From assembly GCA_902729315.2 (NCBI GenBank), contig LR746268.1, forward strand, positions 2,907,501 through 2,971,500: a DNA stretch of 64,000 nt. The letters run 5' to 3'. Made by a program: the position numbers and the translations under genes. Shown here in pieces: positions 12,201-25,800 of this stretch. How positions within the stretch are numbered: the first letter of the stretch is position 1; each line of letters begins with the position of its first letter. A model generated the notes under the pieces. It did no database searches and was not told the DNA's origin. It saw only the letters and a program-made list of their open reading frames with translations. The DNA is from Spirodela intermedia (lineage: Eukaryota > Streptophyta > Magnoliopsida > Alismatales > Araceae).

Positions 12201-14572
12201 CCAACAAAACAGAGATTCTATTATGGACAATCCTGATCGGAGTACAACAGGATTTTGAGAGCATGATTCCCAATGGTCAGCTTTACATAGAACATTGATG
12301 ACGGTCTAGAGTTTTAAAATATTATTTTTTTCCCTTTTTTTCAGTTTTTTGGAGCCACATGATTTGTCATTCAACTCATATGGGTTTGCAGCCCTCCATC
12401 GACCTGTGCTCATAAAGCACGGGCAATGCCTGATGTGCAGATCACAATGCGAATTCTACATACGAAGTTGAAAGAAGCTAGGGTTTTGTGAGAGCTAACG
12501 CCAAGGTTGGCCAACCCCCAAATTTTCGTTCTGTCTCCCCCTTTTAACAAGCATTAGACAAGTAATAAAGCATCAACTAAGAGTAGAAAGAAGCATACTC
12601 AAAAATTCCTTCCTGAAAAAAGAAAAATGAATGAGAGAAATTTTTACCAGCCTGATTCACACACCAGAATCGGCATTCAGTAACCAAATGATGCCATTTC
12701 AATTGTAGCTAAAATAGAGATTGCCACATTTAAATTTATTTCTAGACTAAATAAACATTTTTATTCTTCTTCCGTACATTCTTTTGGTTAAATAACTAAA
12801 GGCAGAAATCATTTAAAGGTGTCCATATTCAAACGCACGTATTTAGAGAAATGAACTTGTAAACCGGATGTTTCTCTTTCATATCAGCAGAAAGCATAAG
12901 AAAAGCAATAGTTTCATGTGAAATAATAACAGTTCCATTTACAACATAAGTCCTACCATGGCCTTTCTTCCTAGTCAAAAGACAAAGGGAAAAAAGGCAT
13001 TCAAAAAAAAAGCTCACCAAGACTAAAGCCCGAGTGGTATGATCCTGGAAAGGTGACAACAAAATCACCAGCGTTCTGCACCAATCTATTTGGGAAAAAA
13101 GCAAGTCCTTCATCTTCATTATCCAAGAAATAATTGTAATTGGAAGCAACGGAAAACATTATAATAAACAGGAAATAACACCACGAATGAGAAAATAAGG
13201 GAGCCAGATGACTAGATATCACCTGCAGCAAGGAATTCCCGCTTCAATGAGAACTTCTGGAGACATGACGGTCGTTTTCTCACCGAGAATAGCAAATGTG
13301 ACTGTCATAAGAAAGCACAAACACTTCATCTGCTAAGCGAAAACTGAAAAACAAAAAAGCAAATTGCAACCCAAGATAACCAGAAAAAATGTTCATCCAT
13401 TGCCATCTGGAGTGCAATTACGAGGAACCACTCTCCTGATGTAAAGTACAAGATGATGGAGAGAAAAGGGAAACTTTCTGAGAAATTATTTTCAGGAATC
13501 CATTACGCAAGAGGAACATTCCAATTTACGAGGAAAGATTAAAATGCAGGAACTATCTAAACGAAGGCAAGAACACTACTTTAACAAGAAAACACAATAG
13601 CGGTCAAGGTGAAGGACACGATTAAAGAGACCCACACTACTCACCCAGAGGATTGACCTCTCCACCGTAACCATGCAAACGAACGACGTCCTCAAATGCC
13701 AGCCCAGCATCTCGCGGCACACCATACCATGTCTTCCCTGCCCCCATATGCAGGTAGTTCAAGCTGTGAAGCTCGTGGTCCTCCACATGCCATGCAAACC
13801 AGCTGAACATCATTGCAACATACACCATTGGCGATGTCACCCCGGGAATATCCTCCTTCATGAACTTCAGCAGTGATCCCTTCGCCCTTGACACCCCCCT
13901 CATATTCCATGCTGTCTCCCCAACGCTGCCTACCTCACCGTCCCTCCATTTCTTCCCAACCAGAAGAGGGCCAAAGCCTGAGCCAGGCATATCATTGGCG
14001 TACTCCACCGAGAAGGGCTTGTCTGCACAAGCCTTCCAGAAAAGGGTCTCCACCTCGAGTGGCGAGAGAGGACCCCCAGCATTGACGCCACCACCACTTT
14101 TCCGGGCACCATTACCCCCGCCAACGGTCCTCTTGATGTGGGCCCTCTCGAACTGCTTCGCCTTGTTCTCAAACTGCTGGAGAGTGTACTGCTCGCCGCT
14201 CTGCCACACGGGCTTCTGGACAGGTCTCGGCCGCCGAGGGCAGAAACCAATCTGCTGCTGCCGCGTCGTGAATGTTGGAGCTCCCTTCTTCAGATTGGAA
14301 CCTCCGCCGCCGCTCCCAAAGACATTTTTCTGAAGTGCAGCGAACGACCGGTTGAGATTGGCAATGGCAGTCTTCTTGGGGGCAGGGGGAACAGGGGGCA
14401 CGATCTTGCAGATACCATACTGGGAGGCCTCCTTCTCTATCTTGTGAATATATGCAATGGGATCCTGGAACTCGGCGAGGGTGGGATGGTACTCCGGGGC
14501 CAGGGGTAGGGTTTTGAGCCACGGGAGAACCTCCAGGGGCGGCTGCTCCACCGTCGGGGACAGCGACGCCAT
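3285..14572 (-). CDS. REF6: REF6-type JmjC histone H3K27 demethylase with C-terminal C2H2 zinc fingers
   Basis: The protein is nuclear and removes H3K27 methylation at sites read by its own zinc fingers. Exons (minus) are 14572-13645, 13301-13223, 13085-13018, 11733-11583, 8952-8243, 6832-6008 and 4531-3285, giving 1335 codons plus stop, close to the family length. Met at 14572 was chosen because MASLSPTV...VLPWLK fits the family start. JmjN is about residues 28-61 and JmjC about 205-375. Fe(II) ligands are H262, E264 (AWHVEDH) and H353 (GSYHSGF), with the oxoglutarate lysine in GAGKTWYG. Residues 310-374 cross three introns cleanly. A basic, Lys/Ala-rich linker precedes four C2H2 fingers at about 1219-1328 (HKRNICPVKGCG, HTGARPYVC, FSRHKRKTGH). 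Residue 358 is Leu where relatives have His (GFSHGFN). Introns 3 and 4 are long (1.3 and 2.6 kb). ELF6 is the nearest alternative, but the four fingers and linker favour REF6. Confidence 0.93.
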
Positions 14573-15300
14573 TGCCACCGCCACTGCTGCCGACACTAAA
14601 AGTACCACTCCACTAGCGACAGTGAAGCAGGGGGCTGGTAGAGCAGGGGCTATTCCGGGTAACGAAAGCCGCCACTTCTCTCCTCCTTCATCCCCCTCAT
14701 TGTCCTCTGCCTCCGGCCGAAGAACGACCCGAGGGAACTCAGCAGCGGGCAAATCAAACACGACAGCGAATAGGAGAGGAACTCAATTAACCTCCTCCAC
14801 CTCTTCTCCTCAGCCCCACGACGCACCTGCTCTGTTCTCACCTCTCCTTCGCAGCTGATCTCCCCCTCCCGGAGATCCCGGCTCTCCAGCTGCCGCAGAT
14901 CCTCAGATACAGAAGGTGCAGATCCACCATCTTCCCCACTTCGCCTCGCCTGAGAGTCCAACCCCAGGGAGAGGAGGGGAGGGAAGGAAGGAGGAGCAGA
15001 GGGGAGGGTCGACTGTCACTGACGTTTGGAATGGGCAAAGGACGTGAACAATGAACTGGTATTAATAACCAAAACAGCTCCCCAACCTCTTGAGCCCCCA
15101 CAATCCTCCCGTTGCGCATTATTATACATAAACCCCCCTCCTACATTTACAAGCGTACTTGTGCCCCTTCGGGTCCCTCGTCCTCCTGATTTATCCATCT
15201 TGTAAAGCCTTCAATTGTTCTTTTCCTAAACATAATTTATTTCTGAATTATTGGAATAACCCAATAAATAGATGCCTTCTTTGGCTCCTTGCGGCAATTA
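14573..15300 (-). promoter_or_regulatory. 5' flank of the REF6-like gene
   Basis: GC-rich, purine/pyrimidine-skewed sequence from 14573 to about 15000 probably holds the 5' UTR and core promoter. GC content then drops sharply into AT-rich DNA. An in-frame ATG at 14759-14761 could extend the protein by 63 residues, but that stretch lacks family resemblance. No TATA box could be placed with confidence. Confidence 0.4.
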
Positions 15301-15797
15301 TGCATGGCCTTTGAATCTATAGACCCCAAACGTCGCATATGTGCCCATTTAATTATCTCCCAAAAATAGCACTTCTGCATTGAATAGTAGTGATCCTTGA
15401 ATCCTAATCAGTTATTTTACCTATCAAAATCTTGAGCCTTTGGCTTTTCATTCACTCAATCATCTACATTGCCAGCTTTGTTTGCATCCAGCCCTCATTT
15501 ACTTTTCACAATCTCTTAGTCCATCTAAAAGAAGCTATACTTTTGTTATGCATGGCCTTTGAATCCATGTACCTGAAATCGTCACATATGTGTTCATTTG
15601 ATTATCTCCCTAAAATAGTATTGCCCATTGAATAGTAGTGACCTTTGAATCCTACTTAGCTATTTACCTATAAAAATCTTGAGCCGTTGGATTTTCATTC
15701 ACTCAATCATCTATATTTCCAAATTTGATTACATTCAGCCCTCATTTGCCTTTCACAATCTCTTGGCCCATCTAAAAATGGTGTACTTTTGTTACTT
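15301..15797. repeat. tandem duplication, two units of about 248 bp
   Basis: Unit 1 (15301-15548) and unit 2 (15549-15797) both open with tgcatggcctttgaatc. They share tgaatagtagtga, aatcttgagcc, attttcattcactcaatc, cagccctcattt and cacaatctctt in the same order and spacing. They differ by scattered substitutions and a few indels, so the duplication is not recent. Confidence 0.9.
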
Positions 15798-18700
15798 AAT
15801 TTCTCCTTTTTATCAAAAAAAGGATCCACAACTTTGTTCATGTGAGGAACACTAAACCAATTTGACTTATAATGATTTCATATGTAGGGGAATTTCTATC
15901 ATTTATTTCTTTTATTAGATGAATTCTGATTTTAGGCCAAATAGATTGTATGTCCTAACTTCAAGGGCTTTAACAGTAATATCCAGTGTGTTCGACTTTA
16001 AATAATAGTTTTTTTATTAAAAAGGGAGAGAATTAGTTTTTTGTTAATTATTTTATCTCTCCTGACTAGTTTAATCGTAGATGTTTAATAAATTATTTCA
16101 CAAATAATTTCTATAGTGGTTTGGTCACCTGATATACTCCACTCCCAAAGTATCTCATATGTTCCCACTCCCTTGAGTTTCACTAAACTACTAGTTAATT
16201 TCACATTGAATTATACTAATTAGTTGAATTTATTGGATTTAACAACTCCATTGAACTTAAGATCTCACCTAGGAATCTTCTTCTAAAATCATTACTCTCT
16301 AGACATCAAATCAAAGTAAAATCTACATCTCTTTTCTATATATAGTGTGTTAAGGGGGATCTGGCCAAGTCTAGCCTTGATTATTGCTTCGTCTTATGTC
16401 AAATAGCTTAACTCCATATAGAAACACACAAAGACTCAAGGAATGTGATATTCCTAACTCTTAGGAAAACATATTATGGAGAGAACCTCTTAACGGAATG
16501 TTGACTATCCTTCCATGATTCAGAACATCTTCTACAAACATCTCTTTGACCTGATGGTAGTGTACACGAGTTGCTCTCTCATGTGTGTAAACCTCTGCCT
16601 CTCATGCATATCACACCATGCCATTGCATGTCTTAGTGCACGACACATGCCTCTATGTATGCCACACCATGCCACACTATGTCAATGTGCCTCACTACAC
16701 TTACCTACATTGTCTACCATACAATCCCATACCAACAAGGAGATTCTGCACCTACAAGGTTCTACACCATTCCTCTTATCTTCAAGATTCACAAATCTAA
16801 GGGACCTAACAAGATTATCAGCCACTCATTTCCTCTAAATTAAGGCTTTACCAGGCCTTGAATATAAAGACACTATAAATACAAAGTAGAGCATGTTATC
16901 ATTATTGGTGGAGATTTGATCCCTCTTATTTCATTGTAGATAATTTATGGCCTGGATCATTTTATTTTCCTTTCGGTTTTTCTGCATGTTATTTTTGGTT
17001 GAGGAGAGATGTTTTTTATATGATCGTTGAATGTTAAAATTTTCATTAGTTTCAACTGATCAACAAATGTGGCAAAAAAAAATCTTTCAAAATTTATAAA
17101 GGCCTTCATATATTCTTCTGCTCTAATTTTTTGCTTTAAAACGTGATGTAATGTTTTCTATATTTTATTTTAATGATAAATACTAATTTTTGATGTTTAA
17201 CTAGGCTAGAGTATAATTATGGGTTTAAAATCGTAAATGACTTACGTTCTTGACTTTTTATAATGAGAGATATTATTGGAACATTAATTAGCATATGAAT
17301 TTTCAATAAATACAAACATGCATAACATAAAAATGGATTAAATTATGTTTAACATTTATATTATATAAAATAAACATGAATGTGAAAGTAATTCAATATA
17401 AACTCATTTCTAACATATAATAATAATTCTAAATATCTAGAAGATACTTCAATGAATGTATGTGAGCCTCATAATTTGAATTCTAGAATTTGGATAAATT
17501 TACTACCCAAAAATATCATTTTCTATTACTATTGGAAATACTAATATTTAAAAATTACAAATAATGGAAAGTAATGATTAGAATGCTGAATTTAGTGTTA
17601 ATTGTATAAGAGAATTATGAAAAGTAAAATATTATGATGAAAGCTTATTCAGTATACTAGATGTCTATAGCTTGAAATAATTATGTTTGATAATTCTTGA
17701 AAGAGAATTAATTGATTTGATTCAAACTATTTTAAAGGGCCAGTCAAAAATTTGAAAATTTTAATTGAAAATATTTTTGAAATATGAGGAGTCGCCATAA
17801 AATGATGATTTAAAATAAAAATATTATTCAATGTGTCTAGTTTATGTTTATATTATATTTGAGGTGATTTTGATTTGATTTGAAAGAAAAATAATTTATT
17901 TGTTATGAGATATATTTCAGTTTTGTTTAGATGATAACAAATTCTTACTTCACACTTGAATTAATAAGTTTGAACATATATATATATATATGTCTACTAA
18001 TGATTAACATCTCTAGGTATTGGTTTTGGTATTTGTTTTAGTGTATATCTGAATATTCTCAGACATGCCATATTTGGATCTAATCATTCAAACTTTAAAC
18101 CAGTTTTAGGATGTTAATATTCAACAATGATAAAAAATAAGGGAAGGTCTTGAATCATATTTTTATATAAATTTAGTCTCCCTCCAATGGCTAATTAATC
18201 TTCAAGAGTCATTCGTCACTTCTATCCAATGGCTAATTGGCCTTAAATGATCTTTCTTGACCTCTCTACAATCTCTAATTTCTTTTTTACATGTTTTGCA
18301 AGAAAATAAATGGAAAGGTGGCTGGTCTTTGAAGCTTGGTTAAATAGTAAGAAGACACTGATTTGAGGACTAAATTTCATTCAACTATTAAAAATCCTCA
18401 ACCTAAATATCTTCATCAATTAAATAACTTCCCTATGTGAAGATCATAAAGGAAAAAAGGACAACTTGAGTTTCTCTTCACGAGATTTCTTGACACAATA
18501 TGAATCTTGATCCATTACTAAAAAATCTCATAGTTCAATCTTTCATTATTTAGCACGGAGTAAACTTGTGATTAATCATTAACTTAATTACTTAAAAGAG
18601 TTCATCACTATAATTAATGGTAGGCCATCTAGAGCTATGAATCTAGAAGATAATTTCTGAAGTGAAATTTTGCAGCTTAAACTTAGTGATCAATGATTTT

Positions 18701-21700
18701 TTAATAATTAAATTTAATGAATCTAAGAATTATCTATTCATAGAGTGGACATAGGAAAAGGGTTGAAATACTATAAATGTTTTGAAATTCTATGCATTTA
18801 TATTTAAGAAATATAGGAGAATCAATGATAGAAAAGGAGAGAATCAATGTGATTAAAATACCTAACCAAAGTCAAACTATAACTAGATCAATTCAACTTG
18901 TCTTTGATCTAAGCACAGCCTTAAGCCCAAAGAGTTATTTATGAGGATATTTTTTCTTTCTTGAACATAAGTCATATTGATGATGATCATATAGATCATG
19001 TTGAATATTTTGTCACCATGAGAAACCAAGAAGGGTAAATTAGACTTTTCGTTATTTCAATGATTTACCTTATCTTTTTAGATCTACTCACATGCATAAC
19101 TTATAAAAGTTTGGTTACTTGACCCACTCTAATCTAAAAGGATCCCAACATAAGGTTTCCCTTGAAACAAAGACTTATTTTGGTTTTAGTAGAGTTGATA
19201 GCTCTAACCAACTTATGAGTTTTACTAATAAATCATCTCCTACATTCATATCTCTATAGGCTAACTAAAGGAACACCCAACTACTCTCTTTTATATATAT
19301 GGCCTTAGAGGACCAAAATCAGATTATCACAACTAGTTTGTTTAAATTGACGACTCTTGATTGGCACAACTATAGAAAATTATAATTCTACTCAACTCAG
19401 TTATACCATTCTAGTTCAAATTACACAACCTTAATGAATTATGATTTTTTGTCATTTTAGCTCAAAGGCTTGCATAGCCTTGAATACCTTTATCTTAATT
19501 GTTCAAAACTCTTTCACAAAGTAGACTTTCACAGTATGAGCAACTTCTGGATTAATCGTCTTTTAGGTACTCAATCAAAGCAACTTGTTTCTAATGTGAC
19601 TCCCTTGAGAATGGAGGTAGGTGATGTCGTTTGCATTCATCTTTCTCCTTTCTCTCTCACTTTTTCTTTTTGTGATTAGTTGTAACCATGGGCTGAAATG
19701 CTTCTTTTCTATGTTTCATTTTGGACCATCTAATAGTCATTTACAACAATTGAAAAACAATCAATTTTCTGTCACATATGTGGCCAAAATTTAAACTTCA
19801 TAATATGTTCACTTATCCTCTAAAGCCCATAAAAAATATAAATCCTCAAATTTTTATACCTCATTTATTGCATCAGATTTGCCTTTCATTATCTATTTTG
19901 AGAGTGCATGCATTTATTTGTGATATAAAATTACATAAAAAGAAATTTTTCATCATTTGAAGTTTTATATAAAACACTTTACCTTTGGGTGTATTTCTTT
20001 GATTCAAGGGCCATTTACATCTACAATGATTTAGATCATCAAAAGATATAGTTCTACAACTCTAAGATTACCATTCTACCCTTCTCATCGTAATCGTTAT
20101 AATTAGCATTACATGAGTTGATTTAAGTGCCAAAGTTTTTTTTTTTCATTACATGATTTCAATGCTTATGGTCACCCACTCATTATTCTTGTTTAGTGAA
20201 GAATATCTATGTTGAGTTAGAGATAATTAGCTTAGGTATTTTGTGTCCACACATTGCAATCGCACCAAAAATCACCTTATACTTCATTCCACATTATCAA
20301 TTTAACATATATTGATTTTTTTAGTATTTAGTCTATGAAAAATATTGATAGCTTCTAGATCTAAAAATGTTAGTTATTCTTCTTATCTGTGAATTTGGAA
20401 GGAATCTTTTGTACAAATTAAAGATTCATGGGAATTAGATCCATTGAACTACAATTAGAGGCTTAGATGAACTACAATGGATCCTGACTGTTAGACCTAG
20501 TGTATATCCATTGAATTTGTCACTTTGAGGTCACACCATCCTTCTACATTTCTAGCCCAAGACTACCACCATAAACATATTATAGTTCTAATTGTCCCAA
20601 TGCTCTCATCACTTGATCTAGTCGTACAAATCTAACAATTTAAATTTTATTTATACATTACTTAAAAACCAAAATAATCATGATAATAAGAATTATTATA
20701 ATGTTATTATCAAATATTTATATATATTGTCATTATCATGAAGAGAAGATTATGGGCTTTTGGAGTCATCTTTGTTTCAAAAATATCAAAACAAACATAA
20801 GGGTAAATTAATGGTCCAACATGTCATCATTATGCTGCAGTAAGATAAAAAAAACTATTGCAATGCATCCTTGGAAATTCCTATAAAAGTAAGGCTTTGA
20901 TTGCATGTAGGTTCATAGTTTTTATTATTTTAAGAAAGTGAGTTGACTCATCTTGTCCGACAATAATGAGTAACAGATTTAAGTTAACACCAAGCTTAAA
21001 AAAGTAAAGAGATAGTAGTTATTGAGCGAGCACTCATAAGTAACTATTAAAATGGTTATCAAAAATTACTATCCAACTAGTCAAACCTCAAAGAAATGCA
21101 AAATCAGCATGTATAAAAATATTAACTGAAACATTATTCATATTCCTTAGATATGTAACTTTTCATCTTTTACCAAATGCATTTATTGGTGGTTAATCAA
21201 TATATCATTGTGCTTAAGCTTTCATCTTGAAGGATTAAGTTTTATGCTTGAGGTAGATTTTTGATATAAAAATGGTAAGCTCTCTTTAAATTAAAATGTT
21301 CATCATGATAGCAAAATCCCACAACATGTCAATATTAGGTGTACGTGGGCTAATTCAGAGTTGTCAATGTGAAAGTTATTAATAAAAGGGTAGCATGTTT
21401 GTCTACCTAAAAGCCTTGTAAATCAAGAGTTAAAGGTTAATAGATAAGTTACTATTTAGTGGGTCTAATAGTCATGAGTTCATTTAATATAAGGGTGACT
21501 CTTGAAAAAATGGATTAACCAAGGGGTACTAAACAACTATAAAAAATTGAGCATTTTGTTGCAAAGGATACTTGGCTCATCTAATCTTGGGAAATTCGTA
21601 TCTAAACTTTAGTATTAGATAAACTATATAGATCAATTCATCCCCCCTCTTAATCATAGAATATAAGGTCAAAACAATGTTGTGGCATTGAGGATATTAT

Positions 21701-22632
21701 TCTACTTCCTCCAGGCGAACCTAAGGATTCTTAGAACTAGTGAATGTACAGACAAAGAACTTAGATGCACTCATCCCAAGGCATCCTAAATGCAACAAGG
21801 AAGAGACACTTATTTAACAAAAATCTTTAGAGGAATCTAAGATTTAGATTCATATTTAGAAATAATATATGGATGGAAAGATAATAGAATAATATGGGAC
21901 AAAAAATAAATCCACTTGGTTTCAGACTTGGTACAACCCAAAATCATCATTGAGAACATCATAATTCCTGATGGTGATTTATTAAATATTGGTGAATTAA
22001 CATCCCATCATTGGTGCAAGAAATGCAGCATAATTCTTGAGTGGAAACCATATTATTTTTTTATTTTCTTATTAATAATTTAGCCCTTTCAACTACCATA
22101 ACATCATCATTGGATTAGTACAAGAGCTATAGCACAAATGTTCCCTCAACATCTCATCTGACTCCCTCTTTACATTTCCAAATCATTGTGAGATTCACAT
22201 ACTAATAATGTTGTTACCATACTAAAATATATAGTAACTTGTTTGCACACCCTTTATGTTTGCCATTATTTATATAGAATCTGCTCAAAATTATGAAGAA
22301 ATGATTTTTGGGCTGAATATTATCTTAATTTTCATATAAGTGAACATTAGCTCATTTCTTAGTACTTCTATGTTGACATGGCACCCTACAAGTTACATGC
22401 TTATAAACTTCACAAGATTTACCGCATATAATCATTTTAATTTGCATGCTACTTCTGGGTCTCTCAAAAAATAGAATATAAAATGAAGAAAGTATTTAAA
22501 GGAGAGAATTTATAGGAAATTAATGAAATGCTAACTGTATATGTGCCCTAAAATCGAGAAACTCCCAAGAGAAGGATGTGATGCTGTTGGGGCATTTGGC
22601 CTCCTAGCCTGCAGTTTTTGGGCCTTCTGTTT
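15798..22632. other. long AT-rich gene-free stretch
   Basis: This covers about 6.8 kb. Open frames are all short and show no protein family. Composition is AT-rich with few CpG, as expected for old, decayed repeats. I could not find matching terminal repeats, a primer binding site or transposase/polymerase motifs. A small tandem duplication built on ccaatggctaatt is visible near 18185-18270, and a short (TA)n run near 17977-17992. Nothing else is supportable. Confidence 0.6.
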
Positions 22633-22652
22633 GGGGGGGTGGGGGGGTTGGG
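22633..22652 (+). promoter_or_regulatory. G-run cluster (possible G-quadruplex) upstream of GluRS
   Basis: Two runs of seven G separated by one T, followed by TT and GGG, lie about 190 bp before the GluRS start codon on the sense strand. The runs can be split into four G-triplets, which meets the usual quadruplex pattern. A function in transcription or in the 5' UTR is inference only. Confidence 0.5.
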
Positions 22653-22838
22653 ATAGTGCCAGTAGTTTTCCATAAACCCTTGACCGCAGCCCCCAGCATT
22701 CCCTTTCTCTGTTCTTCTTCTCGTGGGCGTCGCCGCCCCTTCTCCTCCTCTGTGATCTTATCTCTACAATTGCTCATAAATCGGAGGTGCGGCGTTTTCT
22801 CTCCCCGTGGTCGCCGTAGATCTCACCGTGGAAGCAAA

Positions 22839-25800
22839 ATGGCTGGAATGGTGTTGGCTTTCCCCCCAGACAACCCTCCCCTGGCCGTCCTGGCTGTAGC
22901 ACGGGTCGCGGGCCTCCATCTCTCTCTCGACCCTACCCTTCCCGCCAGCTCGCCGCCGGTGCTGCGCTCCGGGTAAATTCCTCCCCTTTCCCCGCCGCTC
23001 TCTCTCTCTCTCTCTCACTCGCGCTTTTCCTCTTTCGATTTCTTCTTTTTGTTTTAACCTCGCGTGTTGAGTTGTTTTCTCATTTCATTCGATCTTCACA
23101 GATCGGAACTGGAGTTGAAGGGTCTCCAACAGCTCCTGCGTTACATAGGGCGGGTGGCACAGGATCCTCCCGCGTTATACGAGCGTTCCGCGCAAGAATC
23201 GCAGGAGGTCTTCTTTCAGAAAGCTCTTCATCCCTTTGATCTGTTGCTAGAGATTCTCTTATTCTTGGGATTGACTTGTTTTCCCCCTAATTTCAGATTG
23301 ACATGTGGCTCGACTATGTATCAACACTATCCTCCGGTGCCGAGTTCGAAGCTGCTTGTGCAAACATCGATGGATACCTGTTATTGCGGACATTCTTAGT
23401 TGGATATAGCATCTCCGTTGCAGACATTGTCATCTGGTCAGGGCTTGCTGGTAGGCGTGTTTATGTTTTCCCTCGTTGAGAATTTTCCATGTTTCCTGCA
23501 ACCTTTTTCTAGTTCTTTGCCTTAAAATCATGTCCTCCCTCCCTGCAGGCACTGGGCAGAGATGGGCGAGCCTGAAGAAGTCAAACAAGTACCCAAACCT
23601 GGTCCGATGGTTTGACGCCATTGCAACTCAGTATGGTGAAGCTCTGAATGAAGTCACTGCTGCTTATGTCGGCAAAAGGGGGGTTGGAAAGCCAGGACCT
23701 TCTGGGTCCAGAGGAGTAGATCAGGCTGGAGGCCAGATCACTAAAGCAAATGTGCAAGGCCCCAAAGGGAAGGGAGATGATGCCACTAATGGGGGTGCTG
23801 CTGGGAAGGATAAGGCTGTCACAACGTCGGAAGTTGATCTTCCAGGCGCCAAAGTTGGAGATGTCCGGCTCAGATTTGCTCCAGAGCCTAGCGGCTACCT
23901 TCACATTGGGCATGCAAAGGCTGCACTTCTGAACCATTATTTTGCTCAGAGGTACAAGGGTGAATTGATACTTCGGTTTGACGATACAAATCCAGCCAAA
24001 GAGAGTAATGAATTTGTGGAGAACTTGATCAAGGATGTGTCTACTTTGGGCATTGAATATTGTAAGATTACGTACACCTCTGACTACTTCCCACAGTTGA
24101 TGGAGATGGCGGAGAAGTTGATGAGGGAAGGGAAAGCCTATGTAGATGATACTCCTCGAGAGACAATGCAGAAAGAGAGGATGGATGGCATTGAATCAAA
24201 GTGTAGGGGCCATAGTATTGAACAGAATTTGGCATTGTGGAAAGAGATGATTGCTGGGTCTGAGAGGGGTGTGCAGTGCTGTATACGGGGTAAGCTGGAC
24301 ATGCAAGACCCAAACAAATCACTTCGGGACCCTGTTTACTTTCGCTGTAATCCCCTTCCCCACCATCGTATTGGAGACAAGTACAAAGCATATCCTACAT
24401 ATGATTTTGCTTGCCCATTTGTCGATGCCATTGAAGGCATTACCCATGCCCTGCGCTCAAGTGAGTATCATGACCGTAATGCTCAATATTATAGGATACT
24501 AGGAGACATGGGATTGCGGCAAGTTCAGATATACGAATTCAGTAGGCTGAACATGGTTTACACTCTTTTAAGCAAGCGTAAACTTAAGTGGTTTGTTGAA
24601 ATGGGCATTGTTGAAGGATGGGATGATCCACGTTTCCCTACTGTCCAGGGAATAGTTCGCAGGGGGCTGAAAATTGAGGCATTGATCGAATTCATTCTTC
24701 AACAGGTAAAGTGCTGCCACATAGGTTCCTGCCGTGAGACAAGTTTGACTCAAGGTTTATATGTTTCAAACCATTCTTTTCTTCTTGCAGGGTGCCTCAA
24801 AGAATCTCAATTTGATGGAGTGGGACAAGCTATGGACTATCAATAAAAAGATAATTGATCCTGTTTGTGCAAGGCATACAGCTGTCAATGAAGAGAGGCG
24901 TGTCCTGCTACTGCTGAGTAATGGCCCGGAGACACCTTTTGTCCGTATCATACCCAGGCATAAGAAATATGAAGGAGCTGGAACGAAAGCAACTACATAC
25001 ACACAAAGAATATGGATAGATTTTGCTGATGCTTCAGCAATCTCTGAAAATGAAGAAGTTACCTTGATGGATTGGGGAAATGCCATCGTAAAAGAAATCA
25101 AGAAGGATGGGGAGGGAAATGTGACTTCCTTAACAGGAGTATTGCATCTAGAGGGTTCTGTTAAGACGACAAAGTTGAAGTTGACTTGGCTTCCTGAAAC
25201 AGATGAATTGGTTAGGCTTTCCTTGATCGAGTATGGTTACTTGATCACGAAGAAAAAGGTATTGTTTGCTAATGTTGCATTTTGGTGTTCATATCTTTAT
25301 TCCCACGGAATATTAACTTATTGTTTGGATTTATGCAATATGTTTAACTTCGAATTTCTGGCAATGATGTTACTGAGAAATGCAAGGCAACGGGGAAAAT
25401 GTATCCTATCACCAGTCGGAAACTAATGTATTGTACGGAAAGAATGAAATGTATAAATGGAGAAGCTTTTTGGGTAGACACCTTGTTAAATGGATAGATA
25501 GTGTATCTTCGTTACGAAGAAAATGGCATATATTACCAGCTAGTTAGCTTGATCGCTTGACCCTGTGCCAATAAAAATTGTTTCTTGATGTTTCTGCCAC
25601 CCTCAATGCCATCTAATATTTTTTTTGCACAATTTTAGATCAATTCACAGACTGTGAAGCATTGACTTATAAGATCCGTTCACAGTAAATGCAATTTTGA
25701 AGGTTCGAATCTCCAAGAAGTCCGCATTTGTGCAAAAGTGGGAACTACGGTAAATGCATGGATTTAGGGCCATCTACAACTCATTACCCAACTGGGAGAA

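Noticed and set aside
14573-14761. Upstream in-frame ATG extending the REF6-like protein by 63 residues
   Set aside because: The added residues are unlike the family and look like translated 5' UTR. The ATG at 14572 gives the conserved N-terminus.
15798-22632. LTR retrotransposon in the long AT-rich gap
   Set aside because: No paired terminal repeats, primer binding site, polypurine tract or polymerase motifs could be recognised by reading. It may be decayed repeat DNA but cannot be named.
25680-25725. tRNA-like B box (ggttcgaatc) in the last GluRS intron
   Set aside because: The five bases on each side do not pair as a T-stem, and no A box or acceptor stem could be found upstream. At most it is a decayed SINE or tRNA relic.
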